Shown: in pieces, positions 17,352 to 26,928 of the stretch
Numbering within the stretch: the first letter of the stretch is position 1
Layout: each line of letters opens with the position of its first letter
Assembly: GCA_016213675.1 (NCBI GenBank)
Contig: JACQZW010000050.1
Coordinates: forward strand, 1-64,000
Source: Acidobacteriota bacterium
GTDB lineage: Bacteria; Acidobacteriota; Thermoanaerobaculia; Thermoanaerobaculales; Thermoanaerobaculaceae
DNA length: 64,000 nt
Direction of reading: 5' to 3'
Position numbers and translations under genes: made by a program
The notes under the pieces: generated by a model
What the model saw: the letters and a program-made list of their open reading frames with translations, nothing else
Told to the model about the DNA's origin: nothing
The model's database searches: none

Positions 17352-17428
17352 GGACCAGAACCGTTGCCGCCGTGGCGGCGTAGAAGAGTCCGGGCCGTGC
17401 GCGGCGGCCGTGAGGATGAGGAATGACG

Positions 17429-19132
17429 ATGGCGTTCGGTCGACGAGCGAGACTCCGGCTTGGTCTTGTCGTGCCCCTGCTGTGCTGCGCGGCCGACGCA
17501 CGGTCGCAGGCCCCGCCGCCGAACCCGGGGTTCGCCGGCACCGCCCATGTCAACGTGGTCAACGTCGAGGTCGTCGTGACCGACCGCGCGGGCGTCCCGG
17601 CCACCGACCTGACGCGTGAGGAGTTCGCCGCCTTCCACGACGGGCGCCCCGTCGCGATCAGCAACTTCGTCCCGCCGGCGGCGGTCCCGGCCGGATCCGG
17701 GACGCGAGGGCCGCTATCGCTGTTCGTCGTCCTCGACGCCGACAACCTGTCGATCCGCACCCGCAAGCGGCTCCTCGGACGACTGGGCGAGGCGCTCGCA
17801 CCCCTGCTCGCGGACGGTCGCGTCAGGGCCATGCTCGCGGAGGGCGGGCCCTCCGTGCGGGTGCGAGAGCCCCTGAGCGGGACCACCGACACGTTCCTCG
17901 CGGCGCTCGGCAAGGCGGCGAGCGACATCGGGATCACGTCCGGTGGGGGCACCGATGAAGCCACGACCGCGCGCGTCGTCGAGGCCCGCGGGGCGTTCTC
18001 GCAGGGGCGGGCCGGCACCAACACCCTCGACGCTTCCGAGGCCGATGCACTCCTCCAGGAGGCGCGCTCGGCAGCCCAGTTCTCGTACGAGCGGGCCAAG
18101 GCGTCGCTCCTGGGGGCGGCGGGCTTCGTCGACACCCTGGCCGGCGTCCCGGGCCGCAAGGCGCTGCTGCTCGTCTCCGAGGGCATCCCCATGCGACCCG
18201 GCGAGGCGGTGCTGCGTAACTGGCAGACCCGCTACGGCGCCGCCTCCGGCTCGAGGATGTTCTCGGCGGAGCTGGAGTCCGCCGAAGCGACTGTCGGCCC
18301 CCAGATCGACGAGCTTGCGGCGCGCGCCAGCGCCGCCGGGGTTGCGATCTACTGCCTGGACGCCGGCCTCGACAGCCGTTCCACGGAGCGCTCGGCCGAG
18401 GCGGTCGGCCGGCCGGTCAGCTCCTCGTTCGCCAACGTCCGCGAGACCTCCGGACGGTTCGTCCTCCAATCGCTGTCCGCGGAGACCGGCGGCCGCTCGG
18501 TCCCCGCCTCCGGAGACCTCGACGTCGCGCTCGCCGGGGTCGTCGACGAGGCGGCGCACGCCTACTCGGTGGGGATCGCGATTCCCGGCGAGCCCGACGG
18601 CATGCGGCACACGCTCGGCGTCGAGGTCGCCCGCCCCGGCGTGCAGGTCCGGCTCCGCCGGTCCTACGTCGACAAGACCCCGGACCAGCGGGCGGTCGAC
18701 CGCGGCGTCGCCGCCGTCCTCCACGGTGCGACGGACAACCCGCTCGGCATTCGGCTGAGCGGGGGCACGGAGATCCCCCAGGACGACGGCACGATCGTGG
18801 TCCCCGTCTCGGTCCACGTTCCCATCGGGAGCCTGACCCTGCTTCCCGAGGGTGACGTCCACGCCGCGCACCTCTCCTACTGGCTCGCCGCCCGGGACGC
18901 CGCCGGCCGGATCCGGCAGGTCCCGCGGCAGTCGTTCACCATGCGGATTCCCAACCAGAAGCTGCTCGACATGCTGGGCCAGGGTGCCAGCGCCTCGTTC
19001 CAGCTCGTCATGCGGACCGGCCGCCACCGGGTCGCCGCCACGCTCCGGGACGACCTGGGCGGCGGTGCGTCCACGGCGACGATCGAGCTCGACGTCGGGG
19101 CTCAGGCGGCCGCCCCGGTCGAGCCCCACTGA
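17429..19132 (+). CDS. Secreted VWFA-related protein (TIGR03436 type)
   Basis: A 567-residue exported protein with a signal peptide (LRLGLVVPLLCCAADARSQA) and the acidobacterial VWFA-related architecture. The N-terminal beta part VNVVNVEVVVTDRAGVPATDL is followed by a DxxEF-type FHDGRPVAISNF segment and a von Willebrand A-like domain. The metal-binding MIDAS motif is degenerate: LFVVLDADNLS in place of D-x-S-x-S. The function is unknown; such proteins abound in Acidobacteriota and probably bind partners outside the cell. A start at 17429 is preferred because GAGGA lies six bases upstream; the ATG at 17423 overlaps it. It is the first of three genes separated by 9 and -4 bases. Confidence 0.8.
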   Translation: MAFGRRARLRLGLVVPLLCCAADARSQAPPPNPGFAGTAHVNVVNVEVVVTDRAGVPATDLTREEFAAFHDGRPVAISNFVPPAAVPAGSGTRGPLSLFVVLDADNLSIRTRKRLLGRLGEALAPLLADGRVRAMLAEGGPSVRVREPLSGTTDTFLAALGKAASDIGITSGGGTDEATTARVVEARGAFSQGRAGTNTLDASEADALLQEARSAAQFSYERAKASLLGAAGFVDTLAGVPGRKALLLVSEGIPMRPGEAVLRNWQTRYGAASGSRMFSAELESAEATVGPQIDELAARASAAGVAIYCLDAGLDSRSTERSAEAVGRPVSSSFANVRETSGRFVLQSLSAETGGRSVPASGDLDVALAGVVDEAAHAYSVGIAIPGEPDGMRHTLGVEVARPGVQVRLRRSYVDKTPDQRAVDRGVAAVLHGATDNPLGIRLSGGTEIPQDDGTIVVPVSVHVPIGSLTLLPEGDVHAAHLSYWLAARDAAGRIRQVPRQSFTMRIPNQKLLDMLGQGASASFQLVMRTGRHRVAATLRDDLGGGASTATIELDVGAQAAAPVEPH

Positions 19133-19141
19133 GGCCGACAG

Positions 19142-21190
19142 GTGACCCGCCCACACCCGTTCGCGATCGCCGCGGCCGCCGTGCTGGCGGCGTGGCTCGC
19201 CGGTCCCGCCAAGGCCCAAACGCCGGCCGCCCCCGGGGCGACCGCGACGGTCGTCCGCCTCGCGCCCCGCCAGGGCTTGCCGGCGCGCACCGCCGCGCTG
19301 CTCCTGAGCGGGCAGACGGGCGGCGACGTCGCCATCTCGGTCGCAGTCGTCCCGGTCGTGGTCCGGCCGGAGGGTGGCCGCCTCGCGCTGGTCGTCGACG
19401 TCGACGCGGCCTCGTTCCTCGGCGAGCCGACGACGGACCCGGTGCGGCTCGAGCTGGCCGTCTACGCCACGACACCGGCCGGCGTCATCGTGGGATCGCT
19501 GCTCGCCGGCGCCGTCCTCGATCCCCCGCAGGCAGGCGAGGCGCGCGCCCGCGGCGGCCTCAAGCTGCTCGGCAGCCTCGACGTGCCGCCGGGCGAGGTC
19601 GAGGTGCGGGTTCTCGTGCAGCGGGCCGGGTCGATCGCCTTCGGCCTGGCGGAGACCGTGGCCGCGGTGCCCGCGGGGCAAGAGCGGTTCCTCGCCCGCC
19701 CCGTCATCGACGAGCCGGCCGGCGCCTGGCTCGTGGCGCTCCCCGAAGGTCCTCTCGGATGGGACGCGCTCGCCCTCGCGGACGGCATCTTCCCGGCGAC
19801 GCGCCCGGTGCTGCGCCCCGGGTCCGAGATCCGGGCCCGACTCGTCGGTCGCGGGCTCCCCGGCCCCGAAGTCCAGGTCCGCGTGCGCCGCAACGACGGG
19901 ACCGAGGCCGGGCGGGTCGGGATGCGCCGCGAGTCGGATGACCGCGCCGGCGGGCTCGAGGTCCGGCGGGTCGTCCTCGTCGTGCCGGCCGTGGCGCCCG
20001 GCGACTACACCTTCGAGGTGCCGACCGGCGGAGCGGGGGACGAGGTGTCGGTCGTCGCGGTGCCGGTGGTGGTCGCCGCCGACGGCACCGTGGCGGCGGC
20101 GTGGCCGAAGGCGACGGCGCCGGCGACGTCGGTCGCCGCGGGTGTGGCCGAGCCTGCAGCCGGCGGCGCAAGCGAGCCCGCTCCCCCGGCCCACCTCCGC
20201 GTCGCCTACCTCGACGCCCTGTCGCACTTCGCCCCCGACGACCCGGGCGCCGCCGAGGCCGAGCTCGCCACCTTCGAGCGCGACGCCCTGCGCGAGCGCG
20301 GGCCCGATGCCCAGAAGCGCCTCCAGTCGGCCGAGCTCGACGTCGCCGGCGAGCTGGCCCGGCGCGAGCCGGCCGCCCTCTTCGCGTTGCTCCAGCTCCA
20401 CGTGGGCCTCGCCAGGACCTACGGCGCGGCGCGCGCGGCGCAGCCGCAGGCGCACACCTTCAAGCTGTGCGACGGGCTCGCGGCCCTCACGGTGCGCTCG
20501 GCCGGGAAAGCGGGCCGGGCCCCGGCCGCCGACGCGATGGCGTGCCTGGCGGGTTCGTCGCAGCGGGTGGGTGCCCAGGCCGCCGCCGAGGAGCAGCACC
20601 GCATCACGCTCCTCCTCGACCCCGAGAACACCGCGGCGCTCGAGGGCCTGGCCGCGGGCCTCGAACGGACCGGACGCTACCGCGAGGCGGAGAAGCTCCT
20701 CACCCAGTTGGTGGCGAAGCGCCCGAACTCCCTCGAGGCGCGGCTCCGGCTCGCCCTGACCCGGCAGCGGATGGGCGACGACAACGACGTCGAGGCACTG
20801 TTGCGCGCCTGCGTCGCCCCCGGCGGGCCGGAGTGGATCCGCGCGGTCGCCTGGCAGGAGCTCGCCCGCCTCGGCATCGACGCGGGCAAGCTGGAGGCGG
20901 CCGCGACCGTGCTCCGCGAGGCCACCGCCGCGCTGCCCCGCGACCGCGAGCTCGCCGTGCTGCGCGCGTTCGTCCTCGATCGCTCCGGACGGCACGGCGA
21001 GGCGCGGGCCGCCGCCGTACGGCTGACCTCCCGGTCGTCCGACGCGGCCTCGGCGCGCTTCGCCTACAGCGAGCTCCCGGCCACCGAGCTCGACCGGGCG
21101 TGCGCGGCGCTGGCGACCCGCGTGAGCGACGGTGCCGCCGCGGCGCTCGTGCGCGCAGTCGCCGCGGCACGCGCCGGAGGTCCCCGGTGA
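19142..21190 (+). CDS. Exported protein with C-terminal TPR-like repeats
   Basis: A 682-residue protein with a signal peptide ending at AKAQ (residues 1-26). Residues 30-330 form a beta-rich region without a recognisable family. A Pro/Ala-rich hinge at about 325-355 precedes a helical C-terminal half with tetratricopeptide-like helices, for example LLLDPENTAALEGLAAGLERTGRYREAEKLL and following repeats near residues 490-600. TPR modules hold protein complexes together, so this may be the scaffold that links the two VWFA proteins encoded on either side. It starts with GTG 9 bases after the previous stop codon and ends in a 4-base GTGA overlap with the next gene. The catalytic role, if any, is not visible. 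Confidence 0.7.
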   Translation: MTRPHPFAIAAAAVLAAWLAGPAKAQTPAAPGATATVVRLAPRQGLPARTAALLLSGQTGGDVAISVAVVPVVVRPEGGRLALVVDVDAASFLGEPTTDPVRLELAVYATTPAGVIVGSLLAGAVLDPPQAGEARARGGLKLLGSLDVPPGEVEVRVLVQRAGSIAFGLAETVAAVPAGQERFLARPVIDEPAGAWLVALPEGPLGWDALALADGIFPATRPVLRPGSEIRARLVGRGLPGPEVQVRVRRNDGTEAGRVGMRRESDDRAGGLEVRRVVLVVPAVAPGDYTFEVPTGGAGDEVSVVAVPVVVAADGTVAAAWPKATAPATSVAAGVAEPAAGGASEPAPPAHLRVAYLDALSHFAPDDPGAAEAELATFERDALRERGPDAQKRLQSAELDVAGELARREPAALFALLQLHVGLARTYGAARAAQPQAHTFKLCDGLAALTVRSAGKAGRAPAADAMACLAGSSQRVGAQAAAEEQHRITLLLDPENTAALEGLAAGLERTGRYREAEKLLTQLVAKRPNSLEARLRLALTRQRMGDDNDVEALLRACVAPGGPEWIRAVAWQELARLGIDAGKLEAAATVLREATAALPRDRELAVLRAFVLDRSGRHGEARAAAVRLTSRSSDAASARFAYSELPATELDRACAALATRVSDGAAAALVRAVAAARAGGPR

Positions 21191-22383
21191 GGCTCGCCGT
21201 CGCACCCGTCGCGCTCCTGGCGTGGCTGCTGGCGACCGCCGCGCCCGCCGTGACGGTGCGCATCACCAGCCCGCCGCCCGGCCAGGCGGCCTACGGGGTC
21301 GTCAAGGTCCAGGCCGACGTCCAGCCCGCCGGAGCGATCTCCGAGGTCACCTTCGCGGTCGACGGCCGGGTGTTCGCAACGCTGCAACGCGCCCCCTTCG
21401 AGGCCTCGACCGATGTCGGACCCGACAACGTCGAGCACCGCTTCGAGGTCGTCGCCGCCACGACTGTGGGCGAGACCGGCCGGGCCCAGCTCGTCACCCC
21501 GCGGATCGAGGCGGACCAGGAGGTACAGGTCGAGCTGCGCCAGCTCTTCGTCACCGTCCACCGCGAGGGCAAGAAGGTGCTCGACCTGCGGCCCGAGGAG
21601 CTCCGCGTCTTCGACGACGACAAGGAGCAGCGGATCGTCACCTTCGCCGGCGGCGACACCCCGTTCACCGCCGTGCTGCTCCTCGACTCGTCCACCTCGA
21701 TGGAGGGCGCCCGGCTCAAGGCCGCGGTGGACGGGGCGCGGACCTTCGCCGCCGCGATGCGCCCGCTCGACGAGGCCAAGCTGCTCGTCTTCTCCGACCG
21801 CCTCCTCCACACCACGCCGTTCTCCGGCGTCGGCGAGGTGCTGCTGGCCGGGCTCGGCACGGTGTCGGCGCGGGGGGGCACGGCCGTCAACGACAACCTC
21901 TTCCTCGCCCTGTCGCTGCTCGACGGCCGCCAGGGCCGGCGGCTGGTCGTGCTGCTGTCGGACGGGGCGGACTCGCACAGCGCGCTCGCGATGACCGACG
22001 TGATCCGCAAGGCCCGGGAGAGCCAGGCCCTGGTGTACTGGATCCGCCTCGAGCCCGAGGGCAAGGCCTCGGGCTCGGGGTCGCTGGTCTCGCCGTGGCA
22101 CGACGCGGCGTGGTACCGGAACCAGATGAGCCTCCTCGACGAGGCGGCCGACACGACGGGCGGACGGGTGGTCGTGGTCCGTCGCGCCGACGAGATCGCG
22201 CCGGCCTTCGCCGAGATCGTCCGCGAGCTGCGCGAGCAGTACACCATCGGCTACTACCCCAGCGGGAGCCGGCACGACGGCCGCTGGCGGAAGGTGTCGG
22301 TGAAGGTGTCGCGCGGCCTCGGGGACAAGCTGACGCACGGCGCCTACCAGGTGTCGACCCGCGGCGGCTACGTGGACGAGTGA
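21187..22383 (+). CDS. Secreted VWFA-related protein with intact MIDAS (TIGR03436 type)
   Basis: A 398-residue exported protein. A signal peptide (LAVAPVALLAWLLATAAPA) is followed by an Ig-like domain (ITSPPPGQAAYGVVKVQADV, about 25-110) and a von Willebrand A domain with the metal site LLLDSSTSMEG intact, unlike its paralogue at 17429. The ending REQYTIGYYPSG and the following KVSVKV segment are the typical end of this acidobacterial family. It probably binds a protein partner through a metal ion in the periplasm or outside the cell. The GTG start overlaps the previous stop codon as GTGA, so translation is coupled and the three exported proteins should be made in fixed proportion. Confidence 0.82.
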   Translation: MRLAVAPVALLAWLLATAAPAVTVRITSPPPGQAAYGVVKVQADVQPAGAISEVTFAVDGRVFATLQRAPFEASTDVGPDNVEHRFEVVAATTVGETGRAQLVTPRIEADQEVQVELRQLFVTVHREGKKVLDLRPEELRVFDDDKEQRIVTFAGGDTPFTAVLLLDSSTSMEGARLKAAVDGARTFAAAMRPLDEAKLLVFSDRLLHTTPFSGVGEVLLAGLGTVSARGGTAVNDNLFLALSLLDGRQGRRLVVLLSDGADSHSALAMTDVIRKARESQALVYWIRLEPEGKASGSGSLVSPWHDAAWYRNQMSLLDEAADTTGGRVVVVRRADEIAPAFAEIVRELREQYTIGYYPSGSRHDGRWRKVSVKVSRGLGDKLTHGAYQVSTRGGYVDE

Positions 22384-22410
22384 GCCCTCCCCGGCTCCCG
22401 GCGGCGGCTC

Positions 22411-22419
22411 TGCTATCGT
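22411..22419 (+). promoter_or_regulatory. Extended -10 box (TGC-TATCGT) of glgB
   Basis: TATCGT preceded by TGC lies 32 bases before the ATG of glgB. It belongs to the recurrent TGC-TAnnnT promoter type of this window. A weak GGAG ribosome site follows. Confidence 0.5.
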
Positions 22420-22451
22420 GGCCGTGAGCACAGTCTGGAGAGCCACACGCC

Positions 22452-24389
22452 ATGGACCAGCCGCCTGCGCGCGTCCGCCACGACGTCAGCCTGTTGAGCG
22501 ACGACGACCTCTTCCTCTTCAACCAGGGATCGCACTTCCGGCTGTGGGACAAGCTCGGCTCGCACCCGATGACGATCGACGGGGTGCCCGGCGCGCACTT
22601 CGGGGTGTGGGCGCCCAACGCCGACTTCGTATCGGTCGTCGCCGACCGCAACGACTGGGACCCCGGCGCGCATCCGCTCGCGCCCCGCGGCTCCTCCGGA
22701 ATCTGGGAGGGGTTCGTCCCCGGCTTCGGCACCGGGACGCTGTACAAGTACCACGTCGCCTCGCCGATCGCCGGCTACAAGGCCGAGAAGAGCGACCCCT
22801 ACGGCCTGTTCCACGAGGTCGCGCCGAAGACCGCATCGATCATCTGGGACCTCGACTACGCCTGGGGCGACGCTGCCTGGATGGCCTCGCGCGGCCCGCG
22901 CAACACGCTGACGAGCCCGATCTCGATCTACGAGATGCACCTTGGCTCCTGGATGCGGGACCCGGAGAACGGCTTCAACTCGCTTTCCTACCGCGAGATG
23001 GCGCCGCGCCTGGCCGCCCACGTCGAGGAGATGGGGTTCACCCACGTCGAGCTGATGCCGGTGATGGAGCACCCCTTCTTCGGCTCCTGGGGGTACCAGG
23101 TCACCGGCTTCTTCGCCCCCTCCAGCCGCTACGGCACCCCGCAGGACTTCATGTTCCTCGTGGACACCCTGCACCAGCACGGCATCGGCGTGATCCTCGA
23201 CTGGGTGCCGTCGCACTTCCCCACCGACGGGCACGGCCTCGCCTACTTCGACGGCACGCACCTCTACGAGCACGCCGACCCGCGGCAGGGGTTCCACCCC
23301 GAGTGGGGCTCGTACATCTTCAACTACGGGCGTCACGAGGTCGTGAGCTTCCTCACCTCCAACGCACTGTTCTGGCTCGAGAAGTACCACGCCGACGGGC
23401 TGCGCGTCGACGCGGTGGCGTCGATGCTGTACCTCGACTACGCACGAAAGCAGGGGGAGTGGATCCCCAACCGGTTCGGCGGCCGCGAGAACCTCGCCGC
23501 GGTGGACTTCCTGCGCCGCTGCAACGTCGAGATCTTCAAGCAATTCCCGGACGTGCAGACGATCGCCGAGGAGTCCACGGCGTGGCCCGCGGTGTCGCGG
23601 CCGACCTACGTCGGTGGCTTGGGGTTCTCGCTGAAGTGGGACATGGGGTGGATGCACGACACCCTGAAGTACTTCGCCCGTGACCCGATCCACCGCCGCT
23701 TCCACCACAACGAGCTGACCTTCCGCATGCTCTACGCCTTCACCGAGAACTTCGTCCTGCCGCTCTCGCACGACGAGGTCGTGCACGGCAAGGGGTCGCT
23801 GCTCGGCAAGATGCCCGGCGACGAGTGGCAGCGCTTCGCCAACCTCCGGCTGCTGTTCGCCTACATGTTCGCCCAGCCGGCGAAGAAGATGCTCTTCATG
23901 GGCGACGAGATCGGCCAGGGCCGGGAGTGGGCGCACGACGGGTCGGTCGAGTGGGACCTGCTGCAGTATCCAGTGCACGACGGCCTGCGGCGCTTCGTCG
24001 CCGACCTCAACCGCCTGTACGTGACGGAGCCCGCGCTCCACGAGCTGGACTGCTCTCCCGACGGGTTCTCCTGGGTCGACTGCAACGACGCCGACCAGAG
24101 CATCGTCTCCCTCGTCCGGCGCGGCCGCTCGACAGACGACAGCCTGCTCGTGGTGTGCAACTTCACGCCGGTCCTCCGGCGCGGCTACCTAGTCGGGGCG
24201 CCCCGCGCCGGCTTCTGGCAGGAGGTGCTCAACTCGGACGCCGGTATCTACGCCGGGTCCAACCAGGGCAACGCCGGCGGCGTCGAGGCGCGCGCGCTCC
24301 CGTGGCACGGGCAGCCGGCGTCACTGCAAATCACCCTGCCCCCGCTCGCCGCCGTCTACTTCAAGTCATCAAGGCCGGTCGGGAGTTGA
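22452..24389 (+). CDS. glgB: 1,4-alpha-glucan branching enzyme
   Basis: A 645-residue GH13 enzyme that adds alpha-1,6 branches to glycogen. An N-terminal carbohydrate-binding CBM48 domain (GAHFGVWAPNADFVSVV, near 50-135) precedes the TIM barrel. The catalytic residues are visible: nucleophile Asp320 in DGLRVDAVASM, acid/base Glu373 in TIAEESTAW, and the transition-state Asp in LSHDEVVHGKGSL. It lacks the extra N-terminal module of the longest GlgB proteins. The GH57 gene lies downstream in the same direction after 100 bases, so the two probably cooperate in storage-glucan synthesis and remodelling. A heptamer array overlaps its stop codon. Confidence 0.95.
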   Translation: MDQPPARVRHDVSLLSDDDLFLFNQGSHFRLWDKLGSHPMTIDGVPGAHFGVWAPNADFVSVVADRNDWDPGAHPLAPRGSSGIWEGFVPGFGTGTLYKYHVASPIAGYKAEKSDPYGLFHEVAPKTASIIWDLDYAWGDAAWMASRGPRNTLTSPISIYEMHLGSWMRDPENGFNSLSYREMAPRLAAHVEEMGFTHVELMPVMEHPFFGSWGYQVTGFFAPSSRYGTPQDFMFLVDTLHQHGIGVILDWVPSHFPTDGHGLAYFDGTHLYEHADPRQGFHPEWGSYIFNYGRHEVVSFLTSNALFWLEKYHADGLRVDAVASMLYLDYARKQGEWIPNRFGGRENLAAVDFLRRCNVEIFKQFPDVQTIAEESTAWPAVSRPTYVGGLGFSLKWDMGWMHDTLKYFARDPIHRRFHHNELTFRMLYAFTENFVLPLSHDEVVHGKGSLLGKMPGDEWQRFANLRLLFAYMFAQPAKKMLFMGDEIGQGREWAHDGSVEWDLLQYPVHDGLRRFVADLNRLYVTEPALHELDCSPDGFSWVDCNDADQSIVSLVRRGRSTDDSLLVVCNFTPVLRRGYLVGAPRAGFWQEVLNSDAGIYAGSNQGNAGGVEARALPWHGQPASLQITLPPLAAVYFKSSRPVGS

Positions 24390-24464
24390 GAGTCGAAGGT
24401 CGAGGGTCTAGAGTCGGCGACGTGACGCGCCTCAGCCCCCTGCTCTCGACGCTCGACTCTCGAC
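24385..24464 (+). repeat. Complementary heptamer arrays between glgB and the GH57 gene
   Basis: From the glgB stop codon onward come GTTGAGA, GTCGAAG, GTCGAGG, GTCTAGA, GTCGGCG (24385-24419). At 24444-24464 the complementary TCTCGAC, GCTCGAC, TCTCGAC follow. The two arrays can fold into one long imperfect stem between the genes. Confidence 0.7.
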
Positions 24465-24489
24465 CCCCGGCCCGGTTGACGGGCGGCCG

Positions 24490-26898
24490 ATGACGCGCTT
24501 CATCTGCATTCACGGCCATTTTTATCAACCTCCGCGGGAGAACCCGTGGCTCGAGGCGGTCGAGGTGCAGGACTCGGCGTACCCGTACCACGACTGGAAC
24601 GAGCGGATCACCACCGAGTGCTACGCGGCCAACGCGAGCTCGCGGATCCTCGACGCGGCCGGCCGCATCGACCGCATCGCCAACAACTACGCGCGGATCT
24701 CGTTCGACTTCGGGCCGACGCTGCTGTCGTGGCTGGAGGCGAACGCGCCCGACACCTACCGCGCCGTGCTCGCCGCCGACGACGAGAGCGCCCGGCGCTT
24801 CTCCGGCCACGGCTCGGCAATGGCGCAGGCCTACAACCACGTGATCCTGCCGCTGGCCAGCCGCGCCGACAAGGTGACCCAGGTGCGCTGGGGGATGCGC
24901 GACTTCGAGCACCGCTTCCGCCGGCGGGCCGAGGGCATGTGGCTGCCCGAGACCGCGGTCGACGTCGAGACGCTCGAGGTGCTGGCCACCGAGCGGGTCG
25001 CCTTCACCGTGCTCGCACCCCACCAGGCGGCCAGGGTCCGCCGGGTCGGCGGCCGGGAGTGGACCGACGTCTCCGGCGGCCGCGTCGACCCCACCCAGGC
25101 CTACCTCGCGCGGCTGCCCTCGGGCCGGTCGATCGTCCTGTTCTTCTACGACGGGCCGGTGTCCCGGGCGGTGGCCTTCGAGCGGCTGCTCGACCGCGGC
25201 GAGGACCTCGTCCGGCGCATCGCCGGGACGTTCGACGACCGGCGCGGCCGCGCGCAGCTCGCCCACATCGCCACCGACGGCGAGACCTACGGGCACCATC
25301 ACCGGTTCGGGGACATGGCGCTGGCGTTCGCCCTCGACCACGTCGAGCGGCAGGGCATCGCCCGCCTGACGAACTACGGCGAGTTCCTCGCGCTCCACCC
25401 CCCGACCCACGAGGTGGAGATCCTGCCCGGCACCTCGTGGAGCTGCGCCCACGGCATCGAGCGGTGGCGCTCCGACTGCGGCTGCAACTCCGGCGGCCAC
25501 CCGTCCTGGCGGCAGGCGTGGCGGGGGCCGCTGCGCGCTGCCTTCGACTGGCTGCGCGACACCCTCGCGGAGCGCGCCGTCGCCGAGGGCCGAGGTCTCT
25601 TCCTCGACCCCGCGGCCGCCCGCGACGACTACGTCTCGGTCGTCCTCGACCGCTCGGCCGCCGCCGTCGACACCTTCCTGCGGCGCCACGCCCACCACCC
25701 GCTGTCCGCGGACGAGCGGGTCCGCGCCCTCAAGCTCCTCGAGATGCAGCGCCACCTCATGCTCATGTACACGAGCTGCGGGTGGTTCTTCGACGAGGTC
25801 TCGGGCATCGAGACCGTACAGGTCCTGCAGTACGCCGGCCGCGCCGTGCAGCTCGCCCAGCAGCTCTTCGGCGACGGCGTGGAGTCGCGTTTCCTCGCGC
25901 TGCTCGAGCAGGCGCCGTCGAACCGGGCGGAGTACGGAAACGCGCGGGCGGTGTTCGAGCGCACCGTCCGGCCATCGATGGTCGGCCTCGAGCAGGTCGC
26001 CGCCCACGTCGCCGTCAGCTCGCTGTTCGACGCGTACGGCGACCGCGCACGCGTCTACTGTTACGAGGTCGAGCGTCGCGACCGGCGCGTCCAGGAGGCG
26101 GGTCGGCTGCGCCTCGCGACCGAGCGGCTGACGATCACCTCGACGATCACCGGCGATCACGCCGACGTCGCGTGTGCGGTCGTCCACTTCGGCGACCACA
26201 ACCTGTCGTGCGGCGTCCGACCGTACGACGAGGCGGCGTACCGCGTCATGGTCCGCGACCTCGGCGCCGCCTTCTCCCGGGCCGACGTGCCCGAGGTGAT
26301 CCGCCTCGTCGACCGCCACTTCGTGGGTCCGACCTACTCGCTGCGCTCGCTGTTCCGCGACGAGCAACGCCGCATCCTCGACATCATCCTCGAGACCACC
26401 CTCCGCGAGGCGGAGGCCGAGGTCGGCCGGCTCTTCGACCACCACGCCCCGCTCATGCACTTCCTCGCCAGCCTCGGCGCGCCGTTGCCGCGGGCCTTCC
26501 GCGGCGCCGCCGAGCAGGTCCTCAACCGCCGTCTCAGGGACGAGCTCGAGGGCGAGCGCATCGACCTCGAGCGCACCCGCTCGCTCCTCAACCAGGCGAC
26601 CGAGTACAAGGTCACCCTCGACGCCGCCGGGCTGACGTACGCCATGCAGCGGCACCTCGAGCGGCTCGCGGCCGAGCTGGGCGAGAGGCCGGCCGACCTC
26701 GAGCTGCTGCGGCGCCTCGCCGGCGCCACCGGCGTGGCGGCGGTGCCGCCGTTCGACGTCAACCTCTGGCGGGTGCAGAACGCGGTCTACACCCTCCGCG
26801 AGACGGCCTACGCCGAGCGGCGCGGGCTGGCAGCCGAGGCCGAGTGGCGGGAGTCGTTCGAGATCCTCTGCGAGCTCCTCCACATCCGCATCGTGTGA
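24490..26898 (+). CDS. GH57 glycoside hydrolase with DUF3536 domain
   Basis: An 802-residue family 57 glycoside hydrolase. The N-terminal catalytic barrel opens FICIHGHFYQPPRENPWLE. The probable nucleophile is Glu154 in GMWLPETAVD and the acid/base Asp263 in HIATDGETYGHH. A DUF3536 domain forms the C-terminal half. GH57 enzymes act on alpha-1,4 or alpha-1,6 glucans as amylases, amylopullulanases, branching enzymes or 4-alpha-glucanotransferases; this long form with DUF3536 has no assigned activity that I know. Its place after glgB suggests glycogen trimming or transfer. There is no signal peptide, so it works in the cytoplasm. The ATG at 24490 is used because the family N-terminus starts there. 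Confidence 0.88.
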   Translation: MTRFICIHGHFYQPPRENPWLEAVEVQDSAYPYHDWNERITTECYAANASSRILDAAGRIDRIANNYARISFDFGPTLLSWLEANAPDTYRAVLAADDESARRFSGHGSAMAQAYNHVILPLASRADKVTQVRWGMRDFEHRFRRRAEGMWLPETAVDVETLEVLATERVAFTVLAPHQAARVRRVGGREWTDVSGGRVDPTQAYLARLPSGRSIVLFFYDGPVSRAVAFERLLDRGEDLVRRIAGTFDDRRGRAQLAHIATDGETYGHHHRFGDMALAFALDHVERQGIARLTNYGEFLALHPPTHEVEILPGTSWSCAHGIERWRSDCGCNSGGHPSWRQAWRGPLRAAFDWLRDTLAERAVAEGRGLFLDPAAARDDYVSVVLDRSAAAVDTFLRRHAHHPLSADERVRALKLLEMQRHLMLMYTSCGWFFDEVSGIETVQVLQYAGRAVQLAQQLFGDGVESRFLALLEQAPSNRAEYGNARAVFERTVRPSMVGLEQVAAHVAVSSLFDAYGDRARVYCYEVERRDRRVQEAGRLRLATERLTITSTITGDHADVACAVVHFGDHNLSCGVRPYDEAAYRVMVRDLGAAFSRADVPEVIRLVDRHFVGPTYSLRSLFRDEQRRILDIILETTLREAEAEVGRLFDHHAPLMHFLASLGAPLPRAFRGAAEQVLNRRLRDELEGERIDLERTRSLLNQATEYKVTLDAAGLTYAMQRHLERLAAELGERPADLELLRRLAGATGVAAVPPFDVNLWRVQNAVYTLRETAYAERRGLAAEAEWRESFEILCELLHIRIV

Positions 26899-26917
26899 AA
26901 ACAGGGGACAGGGCCCC
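26897..26917 (+). repeat. Short heptamer array overlapping the GH57 stop codon
   Basis: GAAAACA, GGGGACA, GGGCCCC follow each other, the first unit including the last two bases of the stop codon. It resembles the first units of the lon and galT arrays. It fills most of the 30-base gap between two convergent genes. Confidence 0.55.
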
Positions 26918-26928
26918 GCCCACCCGGG

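Noticed and set aside
17714..21205. Open frame of 1163 codons opposite the VWFA operon
   Set aside because: No domain, no signal peptide, biased composition. The plus-strand genes have signal peptides, overlapping starts and family motifs.
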